Positions 8,866 through 17,914 of a stretch of 64,000 nucleotides of DNA are shown piece after piece. Both the position numbers and the translations under genes were made by a program. How positions within the stretch are numbered: the first letter of the stretch is position 1; the number at the start of each line of letters is the position of its first letter. Source of the stretch: Bacillota bacterium (GTDB taxonomy: Bacteria; Bacillota; Clostridia; Christensenellales; CAG-138); contig JAEXEN010000005.1 of NCBI GenBank assembly GCA_023400985.1, positions 1-64,000 on the forward strand. Direction: 5' to 3'. Below the pieces are notes generated by a model. The model was not told the origin of the DNA. It saw only the letters and a program-made list of their open reading frames with translations, and made no database searches.

Positions 8866-9783
8866 TCAGAGACCGTTTTCCCTTAAAAACGCATCGAGCT
8901 GCGCCTCGTATTTGCCGGGGCCGACGGCGACGCTCCGCGCGTGCTTTGCTCCTTTGCAGAGCCAAAGCGCCTTTTTCCCGCGTTTATTTGCGTAAAGCTT
9001 CTCGCTCGCGGCGGGCAAAATGTAGGTATCCTCCGCGCCGTGTATAAATAAAATCGGCAAATCGGGCAATCCGTCCTTCTTCTTTATGGCGCGAAGCGGC
9101 GATACGTCTTTCATGCGGCAGCCTGTGCGAATCAGATAGGAAAACGCCCCGAACGCGAGGAAGGGAAAGCGCGGCAGGCGATAATCCCTTTTTAAGTTGT
9201 AGGCCAGCTGCTCGCGCATGTCGGAAAACGGACAGTCGGCCACGGCAAAGGAAAGACGTTCATCCATGCACGCCTGTAAAAGCACCGTCACGGCGCCCAT
9301 CGACTCGCCGTGCGTGCCGACGACGGCGTTTTCTTCAAGGCGCAGAAACGCCTCGTCCACAGCCGCCTGCAGATCGTATTTTTCCAAGGCGCCGAGCGTG
9401 GTGACGCTGCCCTCGCTTTTTCCGCTGTTTCTGAAATCAAACAAGAGCGCATTGTAACCGCGCTCCAAAAAAGGCTTGGCGTATTTATAGGAATTCACCG
9501 CGCAGCAACCGTGCCCGTGCGCCACGACGATGGCCTTGGAGCTTTTTTCCCGAGAGGGTATCCACATGCACGCAAGGCGCGTTTTGTCGCGGGAAGTGAG
9601 CGTGAAAAGCTCTTTATCGAGCGTGTCGAACTCGCCTTCGATCCAGTGGAAATACGTACGCTCGTGCTCCGTGCCTTGCTCGTAATCAAAATGGCGCGGC
9701 TTTACCACATGGCTGGAGAGCATGTGCCCCACCGTGAAGCACACGACCAAAAGAAGCCCCGATACCGCCAAAAAGATTTCCAA
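8866..9783 (-). CDS. Membrane-anchored alpha/beta hydrolase
   Basis: A 305-aa alpha/beta hydrolase. Residues 2-22 are a hydrophobic N-terminal anchor. The oxyanion region is VAHGHG, the nucleophile elbow is GTHGESMGA (serine near 157), the acid is in FIHGAEDTYI near 265 and the histidine in GAKHARS near 285. Homologues are annotated as BAAT/FrsA-like or DUF-type esterases with undefined substrates. The start appears to be TTG at 9783 with GGGG upstream. It is separated from alr by a nested inverted repeat and probably shares a transcript with dppA. Confidence 0.82.
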   Translation of the reverse strand: MEIFLAVSGLLLVVCFTVGHMLSSHVVKPRHFDYEQGTEHERTYFHWIEGEFDTLDKELFTLTSRDKTRLACMWIPSREKSSKAIVVAHGHGCCAVNSYKYAKPFLERGYNALLFDFRNSGKSEGSVTTLGALEKYDLQAAVDEAFLRLEENAVVGTHGESMGAVTVLLQACMDERLSFAVADCPFSDMREQLAYNLKRDYRLPRFPFLAFGAFSYLIRTGCRMKDVSPLRAIKKKDGLPDLPILFIHGAEDTYILPAASEKLYANKRGKKALWLCKGAKHARSVAVGPGKYEAQLDAFLRENGL

Positions 9784-9803
9784 AAAAATTACCCCAACCG
9801 TTG

Positions 9804-9879
9804 ATATTGCTTCGCCAATTCATGTTGGCGGCAAATATCCCCGCCAACATGTTTTATGATTTCGCTGGGGAAGCAATAT
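9804..9879 (-). terminator. Nested inverted repeat between alr and the hydrolase gene
   Basis: An inner 11-bp perfect stem (CATGTTGGCGG at 9821-9831 with CCGCCAACATG at 9841-9851) is enclosed by an outer 10-bp repeat (ATATTGCTTC at 9804-9813 and GAAGCAATAT at 9870-9879). The right outer arm lies in the last alr codons. There is no clear T-run, so this may be an mRNA-processing or attenuating hairpin rather than a full terminator. Confidence 0.5.
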
Positions 9880-10993
9880 AAATGCGCTTTACGCGCGGCG
9901 TAACAAGACACGTAAGTTCGTAGTTGATGGTGCCGACTTCCGTGGCCGCGCGCTCTATACTGATGCCCGGAGGCCCGAAAAGTGTCACCTCGTCGCCGCG
10001 CTTCACGTCGCTTCCCGTAACGTCCGCCATGCACATGTCCATGCAAACGCGGCCGATCTGCTTGTAAAAACGCCCGTTGATGTTTACCTCGAAGCGGCTG
10101 CTTAACCTGCGGGGGAGTCCGTCGGCATACCCGGCGCAGACCACCGCGCATGTGACGGGCTTGTCCGCCTCGTAGGTGCGCCCGTAGCTCACGGTCGTGC
10201 CGCTTGGGAATTCCTTTATCTGTACCACGCGGGATTTGAGCGCCATCACGGGCTTTAAAGGCCCCTGCTGCGGAACGCTCGCTGGGTAAAGTCCATAGAG
10301 CATGATCCCCTCGCGCACCATGTCGAACCGCACCTCGGGATGACCCAGAATGCACGCGCTGTTGGCCGCGTGGCAGACGGGCGGCCGCGCGCCGGCCTTT
10401 TCGAGAATGCGGATCACCGTAAGGTAGTTATTGAGCTGCCATGCGGTATAGTCGCTTCCGCGTTCCTCGTCCGCGATGGCAAAATGCGTGAACATCCCTT
10501 CGACTTGGAGCCCCCGCATGGAGGAAATGCGTAAAGCCGCCTGCGCGGCTTTTTTTGCAGCTTCCTCCCCTTGCGCAAAAAGCCCCAGGCGCGACATGCC
10601 CGTGTCGAGCTTGATGTGTACTTTGAGCCGCGCGCCCAAATTCAGCGCCGCGTCCGAAAGCGCCTGCGCGTGCTCCTCGTCCACCGCCGTCTGTAAAACG
10701 TCGTATTTCAAAAGAAGCTTCATGTATTCGGGCGGCGTGTAACCCAAAATGAGGACGGGAAGCGTTATCCCCGCGTCCCGGAGCTCCGCCGCCTCGCTCA
10801 GCGAGGCCACGGCAAACGCGTCCGCGCCGTTTTTCTCCAAAAAACGGCCGCATTCCACGGCCCCGTGCCCGTAGGCGTTGGCCTTGATGACGCACATAAC
10901 CTTCGGCCCCGCGGCTTTCGCGAGGCCGAGGTTAAACTTCAACGCGCTTAAGTCGATCTGCGCCCATGTGCGGCAGTTCGCTGCAAGCTCCAT
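9854..10993 (-). CDS. alr: Alanine racemase
   Basis: A 379-aa fold-III PLP enzyme. The PLP lysine is Lys37 in VIKANAYGHGA, and the C-terminal segment with GRVCMDMCMADVT is typical of Alr and contributes to the dimer active site. It interconverts L- and D-alanine, normally supplying D-alanine for peptidoglycan. It lies downstream of the ornithine operon on the same strand, after a 375-bp spacer. The 2-amino-4-oxopentanoate thiolase of that operon makes D-alanine, so this racemase may also run toward L-alanine for catabolism (inference). The ribosome-binding site is AGAAAGAAG. Confidence 0.93.
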   Translation of the reverse strand: MELAANCRTWAQIDLSALKFNLGLAKAAGPKVMCVIKANAYGHGAVECGRFLEKNGADAFAVASLSEAAELRDAGITLPVLILGYTPPEYMKLLLKYDVLQTAVDEEHAQALSDAALNLGARLKVHIKLDTGMSRLGLFAQGEEAAKKAAQAALRISSMRGLQVEGMFTHFAIADEERGSDYTAWQLNNYLTVIRILEKAGARPPVCHAANSACILGHPEVRFDMVREGIMLYGLYPASVPQQGPLKPVMALKSRVVQIKEFPSGTTVSYGRTYEADKPVTCAVVCAGYADGLPRRLSSRFEVNINGRFYKQIGRVCMDMCMADVTGSDVKRGDEVTLFGPPGISIERAATEVGTINYELTCLVTPRVKRIYIASPAKS

Positions 10994-11368
10994 ACGTAGC
11001 TTCTTTCTACTAAGATTGCCTCAAAAAAACTCGGGGTTTCGGGGGCCGCTTTCGCAGTTCGCAATGGCCGTCTTGCTCCTTGCGCCGCAATACTCCCTTG
11101 CTTACTGGGCTTTCGCCTCGCTTCATCCGCCACTGGCGGCGCTTCGGCTCCGCCCCCGGGAGGCTAAGTTCCGGCTTTGACGACATGTGCGCGTCCGGCT
11201 CTGCCAGAGCCCTATGGGCCGAGGCCTGCGGCCTCCCGCGTCAAAACGGATGAGATGCGTAGGATTTCGTTCCTAACAGAAAATGCCGACCGCGCCGCAA
11301 GGCGCAGGCACTTTCCGCAAACCCTTCCTCGCGGAAATGGCCGCAGCCATTCCCGCGAAAGCGGAGCG
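10994..11368. other. Hairpin-rich spacer between argF and alr, no gene seen
   Basis: No convincing ORF in 375 bp. Several perfect or near-perfect hairpins occur in series: GGCTCT-GCC-AGAGCC at 11197-11211, GAGGCC-TGC-GGCCTC at 11221-11235, both enclosed by TTTGACG (11176-11182) pairing with CGTCAAA (11239-11245). Further hairpins are GCGCC-GCAA-GGCGC at 11292-11305 and a 13-bp stem with one mismatch at 11329-11358. This may be a structured untranslated RNA region or a degenerate repeat element upstream of alr; I recognise no known riboswitch. Confidence 0.5.
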
Positions 11369-12361
11369 TTAAATATTGCCGATGGTGGCCACCATGACCG
11401 CCTTGATGGTGTGCATGCGGTTTTCCGCCTCGTCGAACACCTTGGAATGCGAGGAGCGGAACACTTCGTCGGATACTTCCATTTCTTTGAGGCCGTATTT
11501 CTTATGGATGTCCGCGCCTACATCGGTTTCGAGGTCGTGGAAGGAAGGCAGGCAGTGGAGGAAGATAACCTCGGGGTTATGCGTGCGCTTTACCATATCC
11601 ATGGTGACGCGGTACGGCTCCAGGAGGCGTATGCGCTCCGCAAACTGCGCTTCTTCGCCCATACTGACCCAAACGTCGGTGTAGATGGCGTCCGCACCCT
11701 CGACGGCCGCGATATCCTCGGAAAAACTGATGTTGGCGCCCGTTTCCTTGGCGACCTTTTGCATGGCGGCAACGAGGCCCTCTTCCGGGAACAGGCTTTT
11801 GGGCGCGATGCCCACGAACGTCATGCCCATTTTGGCGGCGCCTATCATGAGCGAATTGCCCATGTTGTTGCGCGCGTCGCCCACGTATACGAGCTTCACC
11901 TTATTGAGGGGCTTATGCACATGCTCCTCGATGGTCATGAGGTCGGCGAGGATTTGCGTGGGGTGGTACATGTCCGTAAGGCCGTTCCAAACAGGCACGC
12001 CTGCATATTTCGCCAAAAGCTCCACGGTCTCCTGCTTGAAGCCGCGGTATTCTATGCCGTCGTAGAAACGGCCGAGCACCTTGGCGGTATCCTCCAAGGA
12101 TTCCTTTTTGCCCATCTGGCTATTGCTCAAAAATGTAACGTTTGCGCCCTCGTCAAAGCAGGCCACCTCAAACGCGCAGCGCGTGCGGGTGGAAGTCTTG
12201 TCGAACAAAAGCACCACGTTTTTGCCGTCGAGCAGGCGGTTGCGGATGCCGGCGCGCTTTTTGGACTTTAGGTCGTGCGAAAGATCTAGCAGATAACGGA
12301 TCTCCTCGGGGGTAAAATCGCGAAGGGTCAAAAGCGAGCGTCCTCTCAGGTTGACGGGCAT
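11369..12361 (-). CDS. argF: Ornithine carbamoyltransferase
   Basis: A 330-aa transcarbamoylase of normal length. The carbamoyl-phosphate loop is STRTRC near residue 57, and the ornithine-side motifs HCLPSFHD near 271 and DVWVSMG near 230 are present. It catalyses carbamoyl phosphate + ornithine to citrulline + phosphate, or the reverse in arginine/citrulline catabolism. It lies at the downstream end of the ornithine-degradation operon, 24 bases after orr. A catabolic role feeding ornithine to that pathway is therefore likely (inference). The start follows AAGGAGAA. Confidence 0.93.
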   Translation of the reverse strand: MPVNLRGRSLLTLRDFTPEEIRYLLDLSHDLKSKKRAGIRNRLLDGKNVVLLFDKTSTRTRCAFEVACFDEGANVTFLSNSQMGKKESLEDTAKVLGRFYDGIEYRGFKQETVELLAKYAGVPVWNGLTDMYHPTQILADLMTIEEHVHKPLNKVKLVYVGDARNNMGNSLMIGAAKMGMTFVGIAPKSLFPEEGLVAAMQKVAKETGANISFSEDIAAVEGADAIYTDVWVSMGEEAQFAERIRLLEPYRVTMDMVKRTHNPEVIFLHCLPSFHDLETDVGADIHKKYGLKEMEVSDEVFRSSHSKVFDEAENRMHTIKAVMVATIGNI

Positions 12362-12385
12362 AGGTGTATTCTCCTTCTCTGTTTT

Positions 12386-13450
12386 TTATAGATATTCCTT
12401 TTCAACATACGGGCATGTGAAAAGCCGCAGAAGCGCGCCGTAATCGGGCAAAAAGCGGAGCGTATCGCCTACCTTGAACGCCTGTTCCGCTTTGGTCAGG
12501 TTCACGAGCGTATGGTCGCTGCTCGCGCCCAAAACTTCTATGCCTTTATTAAGCGCCGTCAGTCCCTCCGAAGGTACGTCCTGACGGCCGATGTTTAGTA
12601 TGCCCCTAAGCATTTCGCCGCGCTCGGGAAAGCTTACCACTTCGCCGAACGCGTTTTTATAGCGCCTGCCAACAGGCACCGAAGGCTTTTTCTGCACCTC
12701 CGAAAGCTCGGCGTGCAGGATAAACGCATCGCCGTAAAGCCCCTTTACCACCTCGAAACGAGAGGTATCGTGCCCGAGAAGGAACGCCTCGCCGAGCCGC
12801 AGATGATTGACACCTTTTGGAAGTTTCCCCTCTACCAAAAGCCCCATCGTGCTCGAATTGCCGCCCGAAACGATGGGGATTTCCTCGTTCAGCTCCGCGC
12901 GAAGCAAGTTCGCAAGACGAACAAGGCCATTTATGTTCGTTTCGTCCGGCACGATGGAGCCGTAACAGGTGAGATTGGTGCCGACGCCCGAAAGCGAAAG
13001 CCAAGGCTCGTTTATTACCGCGCGCGCGGTCTCAAGAAGCAAGTTTTCGTTTTTAAAAAATATGCCCTCGCGCAGATCGCCCATGTCCGCCATGAGGATG
13101 ACGCCATGCTTTTTCTCTTGCGCCTTCGCCGCAGCGCCGAGCGCGCGGATCACGGAAATCTCGCTTTGCAGGCTGTACTCCGCCGCGCGGACGGCTTCTT
13201 CCGCTTCGCTCGGGCCGCAAACGCGCAAAAGGAGCTTGGGCTTTTTTGTTGTAAGCGCGTCGAGGTTTTTTACGCGCGAATCGGCGAGCATGCTTGCTTT
13301 GCTCGCCTCAAGAAGCGCCGCGATACGCGCGTCCGCGCACACGCATTTGGTAACGAAGGCCGCGCGTATGCCGTTTTTCTCGCACAGCTTCATCAAAAAA
13401 TCGACGTTATGTCCGAGCTTTTTTAAGTTTACCGTAAGCGTCGGGTACAT
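12386..13450 (-). CDS. orr: Ornithine racemase
   Basis: A 354-aa PLP enzyme of the alanine-racemase N-terminal fold. The N-terminus YPTLTVNLKKLGHNVDFL and the PLP lysine Lys35 in AFVTKCVCAD resemble Orr of Clostridium sticklandii. It converts L-ornithine to D-ornithine, the substrate of the OraSE aminomutase. The start codon directly follows the stop of the MutL-type gene with no gap. The neighbours oraE, oraS, ortAB and ord make the ornithine assignment much stronger than sequence alone would. Confidence 0.9.
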   Translation of the reverse strand: MYPTLTVNLKKLGHNVDFLMKLCEKNGIRAAFVTKCVCADARIAALLEASKASMLADSRVKNLDALTTKKPKLLLRVCGPSEAEEAVRAAEYSLQSEISVIRALGAAAKAQEKKHGVILMADMGDLREGIFFKNENLLLETARAVINEPWLSLSGVGTNLTCYGSIVPDETNINGLVRLANLLRAELNEEIPIVSGGNSSTMGLLVEGKLPKGVNHLRLGEAFLLGHDTSRFEVVKGLYGDAFILHAELSEVQKKPSVPVGRRYKNAFGEVVSFPERGEMLRGILNIGRQDVPSEGLTALNKGIEVLGASSDHTLVNLTKAEQAFKVGDTLRFLPDYGALLRLFTCPYVEKEYL

Positions 13451-14815
13451 CTATGCAATGCCGAGGCTTTGCTTCATGAGCAAAAGCGCCTCGCCTCCGT
13501 AGCGTTTACTTAGCGCCCCCAGCGACGCCATAGTGTAGTGGTTATCGGTCAGAAGCTTCAATTCCCCGGGCTTCGGGAAAAGCAGCATGCCCGTTTTGTT
13601 TAGGTTCGCAAGCGCGCGCAAAAGTTTTTCGTGCTCCGGGAGCCGCGTCAAAGCCCCGCCCGTGCCCACGATGTACTTGACGGCCGTGAGGTCCTTCCCT
13701 TCGGCGAGCGTTTTCCGGCCGGAGGGCGTATAGATATACCGTAACTGCCCCGCGTGCCTCGAAATAGCCGTCCGCCCCGCCTCTAAACAGAGCCGCTCAG
13801 TCAGCTTTAACTGCGCTTCGGTTTTCGGGATAGGCTCGTAGTGTGCCATTACCCCGTTTATGTCGAGCTTAAGCTCGCGCGACAGCGCGTCCGCGCCGAG
13901 CATTTCCACCAAATTCTTGGCGTTCACGTAAAGCCCGAGGTCACCTTCCACGGTGCGTTTGGCAAACGGTTCCGGCGATGTGAGAAGCGCGGAAATTTCG
14001 TCCGAGCCCGCCGTGACGGAATGCACGTCCGTGGTCGCGCCGCCGATATCGACGCATACGAGGTCGCCGATCTCGGTATAAAGAAGCTGCGCCGCCTCCA
14101 TCACGGCGCCCGGCGTGGGGAGTATGCTCCCGCCTATCATATCGCGCACATGCTCCATGCCCGGGGCTTTCACGATATGCTCGGCGAACACCTCGTGGAT
14201 GACGCGCCGCGCGGGCTCGATATTGAGCTTGTCGAGCTTGGGGTACACGTTTTCCGTAACGTAAACAGGGAGACCCTTCTCTTCAAACATCGCCCGTACG
14301 GCATTTTGGTTTTGCACGTTGCCCGCGTAGATCACGGGCACGTTGAGCCCGAGCGCGCAGACCCGTTCGGCGTTATAGAGCGCGGTCTCGCGCTCGCCGA
14401 AATCCGTGCCGCCCGCGAGCATGATGAGGTTTGGGCGAACTGCCTCGAGGTCTTTTAAATCAAAATCGGTAAGCTTCCCGGCGGTGGCGAGCTTTACGAT
14501 GGCACCCGCGCCCAAGGCGGCCGCTTCGGCGGCCTTCACGGTCATGTCGTACACGAGGCCGTGCACGCACATACGGAGCCCGCCCGCGGCGCTCGATGTC
14601 GCGAACATTTCCCCGTATTCGACCTTATCCGTGCCGAGCGCCTTTTCTAGCGATTGTATCGCGGCACGAAGCCCCACGCGCACGTCGCCTTCGAGCACCG
14701 AGGTCGGCGCGAAGCCCTGCCCAAAAAAGCGCGGGGCATCGCTCCCGAGCTTGTCAAAGGCGCTTACCACGGTGGTCGTCGAGCCGATCTCGGCCACGAG
14801 GATATCGATGAACAT
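13451..14815 (-). CDS. MutL/GlmL-type aminomutase reactivating ATPase
   Basis: A 454-aa ASKHA-fold ATPase of the GlmL/MutL family. Phosphate-binding motifs are LVAEIGSTTTVV at the N-terminus and CVDIGGATTDVHS near 245-257. Such proteins are found beside B12-dependent mutases (glutamate mutase, ornithine aminomutase) and are thought to release damaged cobalamin in an ATP-dependent way. Here it lies between the aminomutase genes and orr, so D-ornithine aminomutase is the expected client. It does not itself bind B12. Its start is 11 bases after the stop of the GNAT gene. Confidence 0.88.
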   Translation of the reverse strand: MFIDILVAEIGSTTTVVSAFDKLGSDAPRFFGQGFAPTSVLEGDVRVGLRAAIQSLEKALGTDKVEYGEMFATSSAAGGLRMCVHGLVYDMTVKAAEAAALGAGAIVKLATAGKLTDFDLKDLEAVRPNLIMLAGGTDFGERETALYNAERVCALGLNVPVIYAGNVQNQNAVRAMFEEKGLPVYVTENVYPKLDKLNIEPARRVIHEVFAEHIVKAPGMEHVRDMIGGSILPTPGAVMEAAQLLYTEIGDLVCVDIGGATTDVHSVTAGSDEISALLTSPEPFAKRTVEGDLGLYVNAKNLVEMLGADALSRELKLDINGVMAHYEPIPKTEAQLKLTERLCLEAGRTAISRHAGQLRYIYTPSGRKTLAEGKDLTAVKYIVGTGGALTRLPEHEKLLRALANLNKTGMLLFPKPGELKLLTDNHYTMASLGALSKRYGGEALLLMKQSLGIA

Positions 14816-14826
14816 GAGCTTATCCC

Positions 14827-15612
14827 TTATCCCGCCTGCGCGGGTATGTGATAATAGGGCGTACGTACGGTTTCAATAAACCCCAGGCACTTGGCGAGCA
14901 TCATGGAGCCTTCGTTATCAAGGCGGCACGACCACACGGGATCGAACCCTTTCTCGATGCAAAAATCGATGAGCGCGCAACAGGCGGCATATGCAAGCCC
15001 TTTGCCGCGGTGCGCCTCTGCGGTTTCGATGCCGAGTTCGAGCAAATTGCCGTGGCGATACGCTGCAAACGAGGTGGACGCGACATTACCTTCACACAGC
15101 ACGCTGAAACTTACGCACAGCGCGCGAAGCGTTTTCGTGTCGCGCCAGAATCCGCTCGGCACGACTCGTCCTTTGATTCCTTCGAGCAGCTCGGGCGGCG
15201 TCGGTATAGCCCGGTATTCCAACTTGCCGCGCCGCTCCCGCTCGTGTGCGTAGGCATTTGCGTCAAACGCGAAGTTCACGCGCGTGTACTGCTTTACCGC
15301 ACCGCTTTTTACAAGCGGCGAAAACACCTCATGCCATGTGCTCGGGAAAGCTTGCAGGTATTCTTCTTTCTTAACGTGCGAAAAGCGTTCACGCAACGCC
15401 TCGTTGAGGGTCTCGTTCCAGCTTTCGCCCAGTAAAAGCGACATGCCGTACTGGTGTACGATGTAAAGGAGTTGGGGCTCCGTTTCACAATCGGCAAGCA
15501 CTTCGCCGCGCGCATGACCCTCGAGTACCGAGCGCGCGAACAGGGTATTGAAGGGAATGCCGTTTAATTGTAAAAGAAGCGTTTCATACCGTTCCGGCTC
15601 TATCTGTACCAT
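14827..15612 (-). CDS. GNAT-family N-acetyltransferase inside the ornithine operon
   Basis: A 261-aa protein of the larger GNAT type. An N-terminal half of about 130 residues precedes a C-terminal acetyl-CoA fold with motif A EAHRGKGLAYAACCALIDFC (about 205-225) and a motif B-like NEGSMMLAKCLGF. The substrate is unknown. It is inserted between oraE (76-bp gap) and the MutL-type gene (11-bp gap), a place where characterised clostridial ornithine operons have no such gene to my knowledge. It could acetylate an intermediate or simply be a passenger gene. Confidence 0.82.
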   Translation of the reverse strand: MVQIEPERYETLLLQLNGIPFNTLFARSVLEGHARGEVLADCETEPQLLYIVHQYGMSLLLGESWNETLNEALRERFSHVKKEEYLQAFPSTWHEVFSPLVKSGAVKQYTRVNFAFDANAYAHERERRGKLEYRAIPTPPELLEGIKGRVVPSGFWRDTKTLRALCVSFSVLCEGNVASTSFAAYRHGNLLELGIETAEAHRGKGLAYAACCALIDFCIEKGFDPVWSCRLDNEGSMMLAKCLGFIETVRTPYYHIPAQAG

Positions 15613-15688
15613 ATTGCCTCTCCCACAGCCCGCCTGTGCTTCTTGATCTACAGAAAAGTAACCGGAATTCGCGATGAGCTCGCGACCC

Positions 15689-17914
15689 TCATTCTCCTTG
15701 CAGTTCCCTGCGTTTTTTCACGAGGAACGTCGCCACATGGCAGCCCTTCGTGCCGCGGGAGAAGCCTTCATCCGCGCCGTTTTTACGGGCGACGGCGGGG
15801 TCCACCTGCGTGCCGCCCGCGAGGAACATAAGCTTATCCCTCACGCCCATCTCGGTGGCGATACGGTGGATTTTCGCTATGTTTTTATAGTGGATATCGT
15901 CGTGGCTTATCACGGTGGAAGCGAGCATGGCGTCCGCGCTGAGCTCGATGGCCGCGTTTACGAGCTTCTCGGGCGGCACGGAGGTGCCCAGATAAAATAC
16001 CTCGATGCCATATTTTTCGATGCCGCCGTGCTTGATATCGATGATCTCCCTGAGGCCCACGCTGTGCTCATCTTCGCCCACCGTGCCGCATACGACGCGC
16101 AAGGGCTTTTTCTCGATGGCGCCGCGGAGCTCGTCGTCGCTTAGGACCTCGGGATCCTTGGGGATGACAAGGTCGTCCACGTTTACGCTGAAGCCAACCT
16201 TGCCCTTGACCTCAATGCGCGTGCCTTCCGCGCCGTGCATCACCTCGCAGTTGATGACCTCGGGATCCGTAAGGTTCATGCGCCGCGCGAATTCGAGCGC
16301 CGCGGCGGAGGCCACCTTCCTTTCGGTGGGGAAAAACATGGTGAGCATCACGGTGCCGTCCGCAAGCCATTCCATTTCGGGCTTCATCTGTTTGGCGCCG
16401 GGGTTTTTATAAACCGCTACCTCGGCCATGCGCGTGTTCACGTTATCGGTATCGTCGAGTTCGTCGATATACTGGATCTTTTCCGGATGTTCGAGGGTGC
16501 AGCCGCCGATGAGCCGCGCGGGGTCCAAAACGGCGCTTTTATCGTACTGCGAAACGTTGTTGTAGCCGTAATGCGCGGTAACGGGCGCGAAATAGTCCTT
16601 TTCGCGCTTGTAGATAAACCCGGCGCCTATACCGCCGTCGATCTTTCTTACGATACCGTCGCCGTTACGCTCGGGGAACATGCCGGAGTCCACGAAATAG
16701 CCCGCTTCGACAGCCTTGAAATAGCCGCCCATCTCGAGCATTTCCTCCATGAAGAGCACGGCGCGCTCCTTCAGCTCCCGCGCTTTGTCGCGCAAATAGC
16801 CGCTGTCTTTCAATTCCACCATTTCCATGAGCCCGTCGAGGCCCACGAGCGTCTGCTTGGCGGTGTCGCAGGCTTCGATGTTGTAGATGTGCCAAGGCAC
16901 GTTTCGGCCTTCGTCCGGCGTGATGGTGGACTGTATGTCCGCGCTCGTGAGCTTGCTTATCACCATGTTGAGCACATGCGTAACGGTCGCCTCGCGGGTG
17001 GAGGCCTCGATGTACTTGGTGTTCATCTGCGCGCGCATGCGGTATTCGCGGAACAGTTCGCGAAGCGCCACAGCGTAGGGGAGGTCGATGTATACTGAGG
17101 GCGCGGGCGTGGCGGTGGGCGGCACGGTGGAAAGGCAGATGTTCTTTTTGTCCATGCCGACCTTCGACGAAAACAGAGCGTTGATGGCGTGCTGTACCAT
17201 GAGCTCGGGCATCACCTTCCACGCGTCGCGCGCGGTGGCGTTGGCGTTGTGCGCGCCGTCGATCTGCGCCATGTTGGCCCATGCCATGATCTTTTTGGAT
17301 TCGCACGCGTCCACAAACGAGCGCACCATGTTGATGTTGCGGTAGATCACATTGTACTGCGGGTCCTGATGCGCGCCGTTCACACCCTCTTCGGCAAACA
17401 TCACCGCGATGTCCGGCCCCGCGACGCCGCTCACATAGGAGTGGTAGTTGATGGGACGTCCCACTTCGTCCTCGATGAGGTCGAGCGCCTTCCGCTGCGC
17501 GCGCACCTGCTTGCGCGTGATGGGTACGCCGCCGCTGCCCTGCGGGGTGCCTTCGATCAAACCGTCGTAATGGCTTTGACCCGCCGTGCGGATGACCATG
17601 ATGTGGTCCGCGCCGTGGTGCGCGGCCATGCGCATGCGGCGTATATCGTCTTCAAAGCGGCCGGAGGCGATCTCCGTGGTGATCACGGGATCGGGCTGCG
17701 GGTCGATATCGCCGAAGTTGTGCGCGGGCGGCAGAGGCACGGAACTCTTCAAGGGCTTGGAACAGTCATGATAGGTGAACGCGCCCATCTGAAGATTAGG
17801 GACATGCTCGCGCCACGACCAGCCGCGCCTGCGGGGACGGTAGCTTTCAAGGTTTTCGAGTATCTTCTCTACGTCGATATTCTGATTGGGGTGGAGCCTA
17901 ATTTCTTCCATCAT
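15689..17914 (-). CDS. oraE: D-ornithine 4,5-aminomutase, large (E) subunit
   Basis: A 741-aa protein matching OraE in length and layout: a PLP-binding TIM-barrel region over residues 1-500 and a C-terminal Rossmann-like cobalamin domain. The B12 motif DxHxxG appears as DEHSVG near 625, followed by a GGTQVDP segment near 715. With OraS it moves the terminal amino group of D-ornithine from C5 to C4, giving (2R,4S)-2,4-diaminopentanoate, using adenosylcobalamin and PLP. The start overlaps the oraS stop by 4 bases. Confidence 0.96.
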   Translation of the reverse strand: MMEEIRLHPNQNIDVEKILENLESYRPRRRGWSWREHVPNLQMGAFTYHDCSKPLKSSVPLPPAHNFGDIDPQPDPVITTEIASGRFEDDIRRMRMAAHHGADHIMVIRTAGQSHYDGLIEGTPQGSGGVPITRKQVRAQRKALDLIEDEVGRPINYHSYVSGVAGPDIAVMFAEEGVNGAHQDPQYNVIYRNINMVRSFVDACESKKIMAWANMAQIDGAHNANATARDAWKVMPELMVQHAINALFSSKVGMDKKNICLSTVPPTATPAPSVYIDLPYAVALRELFREYRMRAQMNTKYIEASTREATVTHVLNMVISKLTSADIQSTITPDEGRNVPWHIYNIEACDTAKQTLVGLDGLMEMVELKDSGYLRDKARELKERAVLFMEEMLEMGGYFKAVEAGYFVDSGMFPERNGDGIVRKIDGGIGAGFIYKREKDYFAPVTAHYGYNNVSQYDKSAVLDPARLIGGCTLEHPEKIQYIDELDDTDNVNTRMAEVAVYKNPGAKQMKPEMEWLADGTVMLTMFFPTERKVASAAALEFARRMNLTDPEVINCEVMHGAEGTRIEVKGKVGFSVNVDDLVIPKDPEVLSDDELRGAIEKKPLRVVCGTVGEDEHSVGLREIIDIKHGGIEKYGIEVFYLGTSVPPEKLVNAAIELSADAMLASTVISHDDIHYKNIAKIHRIATEMGVRDKLMFLAGGTQVDPAVARKNGADEGFSRGTKGCHVATFLVKKRRELQGE

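Noticed and set aside
11177..12271. A 364-aa open frame on the plus strand opposite argF
   Set aside because: It is an antisense shadow of the well-conserved argF, rich in His and Arg as GC-rich shadows are, and has no family match or start signal.
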